From an uncultured Lachnospiraceae bacterium (lineage in GTDB: Bacteria > Bacillota > Clostridia > Lachnospirales > Lachnospiraceae): a DNA stretch of 7,817 nucleotides. Location: assembly GCA_900546495.1 (NCBI GenBank), contig URDN01000068.1, positions 1 to 7,817 on the forward strand, given 5' to 3'. A program made the position numbers and the translations under genes. Shown one piece after another: positions 1-6,035 of this stretch. The notes beneath the pieces were generated by a model. It saw only the letters and a program-made list of their open reading frames with translations. It made no database searches and was not told the origin of the DNA. Position 1 is the first letter of the stretch; every line of letters begins with the position of its first letter.

Positions 1-1166
1 CAGAACAGAAAAGGGATTATTATGAGGTGCTTGGCGTAGACCGCAGCGCAGATGATGCCACAATTAAAAAGGCATACCGTCAGTTAGCCAAAAAATATCA
101 TCCGGATGCAAACCCGGGAGACAAAGAGGCAGAAGCAAAATTCAAAGAGGCTTCTGAGGCTTATGCGGTATTAAGTGATTCAGAGAAAAGAAGACAGTAC
201 GATCAGTTTGGCCACGCTGCATTTGACGGCGGAGCAGGCGGTGCCGGAGCCGGTGGATTTGATTTCTCAGGCATGGATTTCGGTGATATGTTTGGTGACA
301 TTTTCGGTGATTTCTTTGGTGGCGGTTCCAGAAGAGGCGCATCCAACGGTCCGATGAAAGGTGCTAACTTAAGAACCAGTGTCCGCATCACTTTTGAGGA
401 AGCAGTATTTGGGTGTGAGAAAGAAATTGATATGGTACTGAAAGATGAGTGTACCACCTGTGGCGGAACAGGAGCAAAACCGGGAACTTCTCCGGAAACC
501 TGTACAAAATGTGGCGGAAAAGGTAAAGTTGTATTTTCTCAGCAGTCTCTGTTCGGCATGGTTCAGAACGTTCAGACCTGTCCGGAATGTAATGGATCCG
601 GAAAGATCATCAAAGATAAATGTACGTCCTGCCGCGGAACCGGTTATACTGCCAGCAGAAAGAAAATTAAAGTTTCTATTCCTGCCGGAATTGACAATGG
701 ACAAAGTGTTCGTATCCGTGAAAAGGGTGAGCCGGGTGTCAATGGAGGACCACGTGGCGATCTGCTGGTAGAGGTTATTGTATCCTCACATCCGATCTTC
801 CAGCGTCAGGATATGAATATTTATTCAACTGCACCGATTTCCTTTGCACAGGCAGTGTTAGGTGGCGAGACAAGAATCAGCACTGTAGATGGAGATGTTA
901 TTTATGAAGTAAAACCTGGTACACAGACTGATACAAGAATCCGTCTGAAAGGCAAAGGTGTCCCTTCTTTGCGTAACAAAAATATTCGTGGTGATCAGTA
1001 TGTTACTCTGGTGGTACAGGTTCCGACATCATTGAGTGCAGAGGCGAAAGAAGCATTGCGTGCATTTGATGCAGTATCCGGTGATACCCTTCATACAGGC
1101 GCAGAAGAAGGCGTAAAGCAGGAGAAACATCACAAAAAGAGAGGATTCTTCAAAAAAGAAGATTAA
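1..1166 (+). CDS. dnaJ: Chaperone protein DnaJ (Hsp40, type I), start just outside the window
   Basis: Co-chaperone that stimulates the ATPase of DnaK and delivers unfolded proteins to it in the cytoplasm. The reading frame is open to the left edge: codons from base 3 read EQKRDYYEVLGV, the usual DnaJ N-terminus, and bases 1-2 fit the end of an Ala codon. Only about four bases (ATG plus one) are therefore missing, giving an inferred full length near 389 residues. Visible parts, in that numbering: J domain with HPD at 35-37, a Gly/Phe-rich linker at about 70-115, four zinc-binding CxxCxGxG repeats (cysteine pairs near 152/155, 169/172, 195/198, 209/212), then the C-terminal substrate-binding domains and a Lys-rich tail. 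All zinc cysteines are present, so it is an intact type I DnaJ. The GTG at 27 lies inside the J domain and is not the start. In Firmicutes dnaJ usually closes the hrcA-grpE-dnaK-dnaJ operon; any HrcA/CIRCE control would lie upstream, outside the window. Confidence 0.97.
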   Translation, partial: EQKRDYYEVLGVDRSADDATIKKAYRQLAKKYHPDANPGDKEAEAKFKEASEAYAVLSDSEKRRQYDQFGHAAFDGGAGGAGAGGFDFSGMDFGDMFGDIFGDFFGGGSRRGASNGPMKGANLRTSVRITFEEAVFGCEKEIDMVLKDECTTCGGTGAKPGTSPETCTKCGGKGKVVFSQQSLFGMVQNVQTCPECNGSGKIIKDKCTSCRGTGYTASRKKIKVSIPAGIDNGQSVRIREKGEPGVNGGPRGDLLVEVIVSSHPIFQRQDMNIYSTAPISFAQAVLGGETRISTVDGDVIYEVKPGTQTDTRIRLKGKGVPSLRNKNIRGDQYVTLVVQVPTSLSAEAKEALRAFDAVSGDTLHTGAEEGVKQEKHHKKRGFFKKED

Positions 1167-1174
1167 TATAGTAT

Positions 1175-1178
1175 AGGA
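1175..1178 (+). promoter_or_regulatory. Ribosome binding site of the ABC-class ATPase
   Basis: AGGA ends six bases before the ATG at 1185. It is a modest Shine-Dalgarno site, but it is the only one near this start. It lies in the 18-base gap after the dnaJ stop, which holds no promoter or hairpin, so the gene is probably cotranscribed with dnaJ. Confidence 0.6.
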
Positions 1179-1184
1179 TTACGG

Positions 1185-2894
1185 ATGTATAATAAAATAG
1201 ATTTAAAAAATAAATTAGAATCAATTCATCGAAAAAGTTATCCGGCATATAAGTCACTGAGGGGAAGTTATACCTTCGGTGACTTTGTGCTGTCTATTGA
1301 CCATGTGCAGGGAGACCCTTTTGCGGCACCATCTTCCCTGCATGTAGAACTTCCATTGAAAAAAGCAGGATTTCCGGAAAAATATTTTGAAAAAAGATAT
1401 ACGAAAACGGCATTGGAAGATTTAATCTTGCGTAAGTTTTCGACAGCATTAGATCAGTACAGTTTTAAGGCAAAAGGATCCGGAAAAAGTGGATTGATCT
1501 CCACCAGCAGACCAGGAGCGGAGGTTATGCGCCGGACAGCAGTGGAAGTTAACAATATAGCATTGATTGTACGATTCGAAGTCGGGTTTCCGGCAAACGG
1601 ACGTACTATTAACGCACAGGAACTAGAGAAGATTTTACTGGATTTTCTTCCACAGATCGTGAAAAAATGTCTGGTTTATCAGGCGTGGGACAAAACAAAG
1701 GTTCAGGAAACCTATGAATTGGCAGAAAATCAGCAGAGGATTCGTGAAGTATTAGAGGAACGAAAACTGGTAGCTTTCTGTGCAAACGGAAGCATTTTGC
1801 CGCGAAAGAGTGGTGTGTCCAGTCAGCCGTTAAAAGATGCAGTGGCATTTAAATCTCCAAAGAGTATGGAACTTGCCATTGATCTGCCATATGGCGGCAG
1901 CATTTGCGGTATGGGAATCCCGGAAGGCGTGACCCTGATTATTGGCGGTGGCTATCATGGAAAATCCATGTTGTTACAGGCGTTAGAACAGGGTGTATAC
2001 AATCATGTAAAAGGCGATGGCAGAGAGTATGTCATTACCAGAGACGATGCGCTGAAGCTGCGGGCAGAAGATGGCCGTGCGGTATCCAATCTGGACTTGT
2101 CCCTGTTTATCCATGATCTGCCAAATGGAAAAGATACGCATTGTTTTTCTACGGAAGATGCCAGCGGAAGTACGTCGCAGGCGGCAGGCGTCATGGAGGG
2201 AATCGAAGCAGAAACAAGTTGTTTTCTGATTGATGAAGACACTTCTGCAACAAATTTTCTTGTGCGGGATGCCTTTATGCAGCGTGTGGTCAGCGGAGAA
2301 CAGGAACCGATCACACCGTTTATCGCGAGAGTACGTGATCTGTATGAAAAAGCTGGTATTTCCACGATTTTGGTTGCGGGTAGCAGTGGGGCCTTTTTCC
2401 ATGCGGCAGATACCATTATTCAGATGGATGCGTATCGTCCGAGAGATGTGAAAGCGAAAATACAGGAATTATTGCCGGAATATCCTTCCGTGGATTTTAG
2501 CAGTAATACAGAGCCATTTACACTTCCTGCGGAAAAACGTATGTTTGTGATGGAGCGAAAGATAAAACGACATGGCAGAGGTGACAGGGAAGAACGGATC
2601 AAGACAAAAGTAATGGGAACCGATGGTTTTTCCATCGACCACAATATGGTAGATCTGCGTTATGTGGAGCAGCTGATCGATACGGAGCAGACGGCAGCGC
2701 TGGCTGTAATTATGAAATATATCATGAAAAAAGGTTCATTTTCTATGGAAATGCAGGCGTTGGTTGCAGAAATGAGTAGTCTGCTTGAGAAAAAAGGAAT
2801 GGCAACTTTTGTGGATGGAACCCTTTCCAGCGGTTATGCGTATCCGCGAAAAGAAGAAATTTTTATGATGCTGGATCGCTTCCGCAGAGGATAA
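1185..2894 (+). CDS. Predicted ATPase of the ABC class (COG3044 / PF09818 family), function unknown
   Basis: A 569-residue protein that I recognise as the 'ABC-class predicted ATPase' family, whose cellular role is not established. Visible motifs: an N-terminal family-specific region (about 1-200); a Walker A-like loop GGGYHGKS at 254-261 (Lys260, Ser261); a conserved FSTEDASGSTSQA block at 321-333 where the ABC signature is expected; and a Walker B-like CFLIDEDTSATN at 346-357 with Asp350 and Glu351. After that comes a TILVAGSSG strand at 394-402, where ABC ATPases carry the switch region. It has no transmembrane segments or signal peptide, so it is probably a soluble cytoplasmic ATPase and not a transporter subunit. 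Length and motif order look complete. The start at 1185 has an AGGA site at good spacing. It follows dnaJ by 18 bases and is separated from prmA by a 262-base structured gap, so it probably ends the chaperone operon. Family assignment is firm; function is not. Confidence 0.9.
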   Translation: MYNKIDLKNKLESIHRKSYPAYKSLRGSYTFGDFVLSIDHVQGDPFAAPSSLHVELPLKKAGFPEKYFEKRYTKTALEDLILRKFSTALDQYSFKAKGSGKSGLISTSRPGAEVMRRTAVEVNNIALIVRFEVGFPANGRTINAQELEKILLDFLPQIVKKCLVYQAWDKTKVQETYELAENQQRIREVLEERKLVAFCANGSILPRKSGVSSQPLKDAVAFKSPKSMELAIDLPYGGSICGMGIPEGVTLIIGGGYHGKSMLLQALEQGVYNHVKGDGREYVITRDDALKLRAEDGRAVSNLDLSLFIHDLPNGKDTHCFSTEDASGSTSQAAGVMEGIEAETSCFLIDEDTSATNFLVRDAFMQRVVSGEQEPITPFIARVRDLYEKAGISTILVAGSSGAFFHAADTIIQMDAYRPRDVKAKIQELLPEYPSVDFSSNTEPFTLPAEKRMFVMERKIKRHGRGDREERIKTKVMGTDGFSIDHNMVDLRYVEQLIDTEQTAALAVIMKYIMKKGSFSMEMQALVAEMSSLLEKKGMATFVDGTLSSGYAYPRKEEIFMMLDRFRRG

Positions 2895-2940
2895 AATAAA
2901 AAAACTCTTGTCGAATGATGGGGTTATAGGGTAATATAAT
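2890..2940 (+). promoter_or_regulatory. Candidate sigma-A promoter with A-tract upstream element
   Basis: TTGTCG at 2908-2913 and TAATAT at 2932-2937 are 18 bases apart, each matching four of six consensus positions. A consensus TATAAT at 2935-2940 overlaps the -10, but it would need a 21-base spacer. An A-rich stretch at 2891-2904 sits directly upstream of the -35, where an UP element would be. Transcription would start at about 2944-2947, at the foot of the first hairpin, and would run through the structured region into prmA. This would give prmA-rsmE-desulfurase-thiI its own promoter. Confidence 0.5.
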
Positions 2941-2941
2941 T

Positions 2942-3114
2942 CAAGAATGCTTTCGGCATTCTTGCTGCGAGATGCATATCGTACAATGTATGATATATTT
3001 CAGCTGTGTATCTCTGCAATCTGCCGGAGGCTATATCAGATGTGGGTGTGGGTATCTCACATCTGAGAATATCTATGCATTGATTAGTCCTGTTGCTGCA
3101 GGACTAATTGGCAT
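2942..3114 (+). ncRNA. Structured non-coding region: four successive hairpins, candidate leader RNA or small RNA before prmA
   Basis: This gap between the ATPase and prmA contains four good hairpins on the + strand. (1) 2942-2950 with 2956-2964, a perfect 9-bp stem with a 5-base loop. (2) 2976-2984 with 2988-2996, nine pairs including one G-T and a 3-base loop. (3) 3036-3044 with 3058-3066, nine perfect pairs, extendable by G-T and G-C inward. (4) 3083-3092 with 3099-3108, ten perfect pairs with a 6-base loop. Hairpin 4 extends outward by two wobbles, a 2-base bulge and four pairs (3075-3078 with 3111-3114). None is followed by a T-run, so they are not ordinary terminators. A plausible promoter lies immediately upstream. 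I cannot match the region to a named riboswitch, T-box, 6S or SRP RNA. It could be the 5' leader of the prmA operon, a separate small RNA, or a structured repeat. The structure is seen in the sequence; the RNA role is inference. Confidence 0.45.
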
Positions 3115-3141
3115 GTTCGGAACTATTGACATAAATTGTAT

Positions 3142-3147
3142 GGAGGA
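3142..3147 (+). promoter_or_regulatory. Ribosome binding site that sets the prmA start
   Basis: GGAGGA ends nine bases before the ATG at 3157. An in-frame TTG at 3136 lies upstream of this site and so would not be served by it, which makes 3157 the better start. Confidence 0.8.
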
Positions 3148-3156
3148 ATATGTACG

Positions 3157-4107
3157 ATGAAATGGGATAAATATACGATTGAAACCACCACAGAAGCGGA
3201 GGATTATATCAGCAGTACGTTGGCAGACCTTGGCATCGAAGGCATTGAGATTGAAGATAATGTGCCGTTATCCGAATCCGATACTTCGAAAATGTTTATT
3301 GATATTCTGCCGGAACTGCCACCAGATCAGGGCATTGGTTATGTCAGCTTTTATCTGGAAGCAGGTGAGGATCACAGTGAGAAGTTAAAAGATGTAGCAG
3401 AAGCACTGGAAGAAATGCGCAGTTATGTAAATATCGGAAGCGGTAAGATTACAAGCAGTGAGACAGAGGATATTGACTGGATGAACAACTGGAAAGAGTT
3501 TTTTCATTCTTTTACCATTGATGACATTCTCATCAAACCGACCTGGGAAGAATTGGATCAGGCTGATCAGGACAAAATTTTGATTGAGATCGATCCGGGT
3601 ATTTCCTTTGGAACCGGCAAGCATGAGACCACACAGCTTTGCATTCACCAGCTTCGTAAATATATGAAAAATGGTGATGAAGTACTGGACGTCGGATGCG
3701 GAAGCGGTATTCTGTCTATCGTGAGCCTGAAACTTGGAGCAGGTCATCTGACCGGCACAGATATTGATGAGGATTGCATTACTTCAACTTATGAGAATTT
3801 TGAGGTAAATCATCTGAGCAGAGAGCAGGGTGATTTTTACGTTGGAAACCTGATTGATGATACAGAACTTCAGGAAAAAGTCGGTACAGAAAAATATGAT
3901 GTTGTTGTTGCAAATATTTTAGCAGACGTTATTATTCCGATGGCACCGGTCATTCCGGCACGCCTGAAAAAAGGCGGTGTATTCATTACTTCCGGAATCA
4001 TTGATTTCAAGGAGAACGAAGTAAGAGAAGCCATTGAGAAAGCAGGCATGACAGTTCTGGAAGTGACACATCAGGGTGAATGGGTCAGCATCACAGCGAG
4101 GAAATAA
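3157..4107 (+). CDS. prmA: Ribosomal protein L11 methyltransferase PrmA
   Basis: S-adenosylmethionine-dependent methyltransferase that, in the characterised family, trimethylates amino groups of ribosomal protein L11 (lysines and the N-terminus). It has 316 residues from the ATG at 3157, a normal length for PrmA. An N-terminal L11-recognition domain (about 1-115, acidic) is followed by the family block PGISFGTGKHETTQ at 147-160. Next come SAM motif I, VLDVGCGSGILSI at 176-188, the strand-2 acidic residue in GTDID (200-204), and the catalytic-loop motif NILADVI at 253-259. All expected motifs are present. The ATG was chosen for the GGAGGA site nine bases upstream; the TTG at 3136 would put that site inside the gene. 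It is the first gene of a compact cluster, and its stop lies two bases before rsmE. The dnaJ/prmA/rsmE neighbourhood is common in Firmicutes, but here an ATPase gene and a structured gap come between dnaJ and prmA. Confidence 0.96.
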   Translation: MKWDKYTIETTTEAEDYISSTLADLGIEGIEIEDNVPLSESDTSKMFIDILPELPPDQGIGYVSFYLEAGEDHSEKLKDVAEALEEMRSYVNIGSGKITSSETEDIDWMNNWKEFFHSFTIDDILIKPTWEELDQADQDKILIEIDPGISFGTGKHETTQLCIHQLRKYMKNGDEVLDVGCGSGILSIVSLKLGAGHLTGTDIDEDCITSTYENFEVNHLSREQGDFYVGNLIDDTELQEKVGTEKYDVVVANILADVIIPMAPVIPARLKKGGVFITSGIIDFKENEVREAIEKAGMTVLEVTHQGEWVSITARK

Positions 4108-4109
4108 GC

Positions 4110-4859
4110 ATGTATCAGTTTTTTGTGGATGATTGCCAGATTGGCAAAGAATATGTGACTATCACCGGAAGTGATGTGAATCATATTAAAAACGTGCTGC
4201 GTATGCGCGCAGGTGAAAAAATCCGGGTTAGCAGCAGTTCCCGGGATATGTTCTGCGAAATTGCGGAGCTGACAGATGATTTCGTGCAGGCAGATATTCT
4301 GGATGAGGAAGCACCGGATACAGAACTTCCATCACGGATTTATCTGTTTCAGGGGCTGCCAAAGGGTGAACGCATGGAGTATATCATTCAGAAATCTGTG
4401 GAACTTGGTGTACATGAGATTGTTCCGGTGGCAATGAAATATTGTGTCGTGAAACTGGATGCAAAAAAGGCAGGCAATAAGGTAAAACGCTGGCAGGCCA
4501 TCAGTGAGAGCGCGGCAAAACAGTCCAAACGCAGTAAAATCCCGGAAGTGCATACTGTAATAAGCTTCAAAGAAGCCGTAGAATATGCAAAACAACAGGA
4601 TATGATCCTGGTGCCTTACGAAAATGAGCGCGGTATGGAAGCAACCAGAGAGGCGTTAAAAAAGGTGAAACCGGGACAGTCTATCAGTGTGTTTATCGGT
4701 CCGGAAGGTGGTTTCTCTGAGGAAGAGATTGAACTTTTGCGGCAGGATGCAGAGGTACTTTCCCTTGGAAAAAGAATTCTGCGTACGGATACGGCAGCAA
4801 TCTGTACCATGTCCATGCTGATGCTGGAACTGGAAGAAAAAACGGAGGGAGAATGCTGA
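4110..4859 (+). CDS. rsmE: 16S rRNA (uracil(1498)-N3)-methyltransferase RsmE
   Basis: SPOUT-fold methyltransferase that makes m3U1498 in the decoding region of 16S rRNA, acting on assembled 30S subunits. It has 249 residues, typical for RsmE. Visible features are an N-terminal PUA-like domain (about 1-70, with HIKNVLRMRAGEKI at 25-38) and FQGLPKGERMEYIIQKSVELG at 80-100. RWQAISESAAKQS follows at 127-139. The SAM-binding knot motifs are IGPEGGFSEEE at 196-206 and LSLGKRILRTDTA at 217-229. The ATG at 4110 was chosen over the in-frame ATG at 4080 because it has GAGG at 4098-4101, eight bases upstream, and because family members begin a few residues before the strand YQFFVDD; the earlier ATG would overlap prmA by 28 bases. 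The two-base gap after prmA suggests translational coupling. Two ribosome-modifying enzymes are therefore made from one message. Confidence 0.96.
   Translation: MYQFFVDDCQIGKEYVTITGSDVNHIKNVLRMRAGEKIRVSSSSRDMFCEIAELTDDFVQADILDEEAPDTELPSRIYLFQGLPKGERMEYIIQKSVELGVHEIVPVAMKYCVVKLDAKKAGNKVKRWQAISESAAKQSKRSKIPEVHTVISFKEAVEYAKQQDMILVPYENERGMEATREALKKVKPGQSISVFIGPEGGFSEEEIELLRQDAEVLSLGKRILRTDTAAICTMSMLMLELEEKTEGEC
4844..4848 (+). promoter_or_regulatory. Ribosome binding site for the cysteine desulfurase, start ambiguous
   Basis: GGAGG followed by GAG lies inside the end of rsmE. It is only four bases from the ATG at 4853 but 13 from the ATG at 4862. An overlapping GGGAG (4847-4851) is ten bases from 4862. 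The second start is preferred slightly, on spacing and on the usual N-terminus of the family. Confidence 0.55.
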
Positions 4860-4861
4860 CA

Positions 4862-6016
4862 ATGGAAGCATATCTGGATAATTCAGCCACCACGAGATGT
4901 TCGGAGGCTGCAAAAAATAAAATGGTAGAAGCACTGACGGTGGATTTTGGAAATCCGTCTTCCATGCATATGAAAGGCGTGGAAGCGGAAAAATATGTCA
5001 AAGAGGCAGCCACTGCCATAGCAAAAACCCTGCGTTGTCAGGACAAGGAAATTGTATTCACTTCCGGTGGAACAGAGTCCAATAACCTGGCGATTATTGG
5101 TACCGCACTGGCGAATCAGCGTGCAGGTAAACATATCATTACCACCAGTGTAGAGCATGCATCCGTGAAAAACACCATGCGTTTTTTGGAGGAAGAAGGA
5201 TTTGAGATCACGTATCTGCCGGTAGATGCAAATGGTCAGATTTCATTGGAACAGTTGCAGCAGGAACTGCGGGAAGACACGATTCTTGTATCCATGATGA
5301 TGGTAAACAATGAGATCGGTGCTTTAGAGCCAATCGCGGAAGCAGGAAAAATTATCAAAGATCACAATCCGGCTACGGTATTTCATGTGGATGCGATTCA
5401 GGCTTATGGAAAGTTTCAGATCATTCCGAAACGGATGCATATTGATCTGCTTTCTGTCAGTGGACATAAGATTCACGGACCGAAAGGTATTGGATTCTTA
5501 TATATCAAAGACAAGACCAAGATTCGTCCGATTTCCTTTGGCGGAGATCAGCAGAAGGGCATGCGTTCCGGAACCATTAATGTGCCGGGAATTGCAGGTC
5601 TTGGTGTGGCAGCTGCAGAAGCGTATGCGCATTTGGAGGAGAATGTGGAATACCTGTATGAGTTAAAATCATATTTTGCTGAAAAGCTGCAGCAGCTTGA
5701 AAATGTGACTATCAACGGAAAGACAGACCATGATAGTGCGCCGCAGATTGTCAGTGCAAGCTTTTTGGGCGTGCGTTCCGAAGTGTTACTTCATTCGCTG
5801 GAGGATCGCAATATTTATGTGTCCGCGGGAAGTGCATGTTCTTCCAATCATCCGTCCCTGTCCAGCACCTTGCTGAATATCGGACTGGATCATGCGCACC
5901 AGGAATCCACGTTGCGGTTCAGTTTTTGCCCGGAGACGACAAAAGAAGAATTGGATTATACTTACAGCGTTCTGGAAGAATTGCTTCCGATGCTGCGTAG
6001 ATATAGAAGACATTAG
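4862..6016 (+). CDS. Cysteine desulfurase (NifS/IscS type), probable sulfur donor to ThiI
   Basis: PLP-dependent class V aminotransferase-fold enzyme that converts L-cysteine to L-alanine and leaves a persulfide on its own cysteine. It has 384 residues from 4862, or 387 if the ATG at 4853 is used. Visible features: the N-terminal MEAYLDNSATT; SGGTESNN at 68-75; VEHAS with His99; HVDAIQ with Asp177 and Gln180; the PLP lysine in SGHK (Lys203); RSGT at 236-239; and the active-site cysteine in SAGSACSSNHP (Cys326). All key residues are present. No iscU, sufU, iscA or iscR lies nearby, and thiI follows after 19 bases. This matches the Bacillus subtilis NifZ-ThiI arrangement, in which the desulfurase serves tRNA thiolation and not general Fe-S assembly. 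That partnership is inferred from context. The gene starts two bases after the rsmE stop (or overlaps it by seven), so it is probably translationally coupled. The symbol is left blank because nifS, iscS and nifZ cannot be told apart from sequence alone. Confidence 0.94.
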   Translation: MEAYLDNSATTRCSEAAKNKMVEALTVDFGNPSSMHMKGVEAEKYVKEAATAIAKTLRCQDKEIVFTSGGTESNNLAIIGTALANQRAGKHIITTSVEHASVKNTMRFLEEEGFEITYLPVDANGQISLEQLQQELREDTILVSMMMVNNEIGALEPIAEAGKIIKDHNPATVFHVDAIQAYGKFQIIPKRMHIDLLSVSGHKIHGPKGIGFLYIKDKTKIRPISFGGDQQKGMRSGTINVPGIAGLGVAAAEAYAHLEENVEYLYELKSYFAEKLQQLENVTINGKTDHDSAPQIVSASFLGVRSEVLLHSLEDRNIYVSAGSACSSNHPSLSSTLLNIGLDHAHQESTLRFSFCPETTKEELDYTYSVLEELLPMLRRYRRH

Positions 6017-6020
6017 AGAG

Positions 6021-6025
6021 AGGAG
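6021..6025 (+). promoter_or_regulatory. Ribosome binding site that sets the thiI start
   Basis: AGGAG ends ten bases before the ATG at 6036. The open frame reaches back to 5892 inside the desulfurase gene, but this site and the family N-terminus both point to 6036. Confidence 0.75.
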
Positions 6026-6035
6026 AAACAAATTT

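Noticed and set aside
2942..2964. The first hairpin as an intrinsic terminator of the ATPase gene
   Set aside because: The stem is perfect but is followed by CTGCGAG and no T-run; a promoter-like sequence immediately before it fits better with a transcript start.
3126..3154. A perfect TTGACA (3126-3131) with TATGTA 17 bases downstream, as a promoter for prmA
   Set aside because: Transcription would begin after the prmA ATG at 3157 and would remove the ribosome binding site, so it cannot drive this gene from its chosen start.
3136..3156. TTG at 3136 as a longer prmA start
   Set aside because: It would place the strong GGAGGA site inside the coding sequence, and the added residues do not look like a PrmA N-terminus.
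2972..3160. A 62-codon open frame on the + strand in the gap before prmA, Cys-rich, ending over the prmA start
   Set aside because: There is no convincing ribosome site before its ATG, its composition is unlike the neighbouring genes, and its span coincides with hairpins 2-4, which explain the sequence better. A conserved small peptide cannot be fully excluded without relatives.
5892..6035. A 48-residue N-terminal extension of ThiI overlapping the desulfurase
   Set aside because: The extension is Arg/Trp/Cys-rich out-of-frame translation of the desulfurase end; ThiI proteins begin at the MLFQSFLIKYGEIGIKG segment, and AGGAG precedes 6036.
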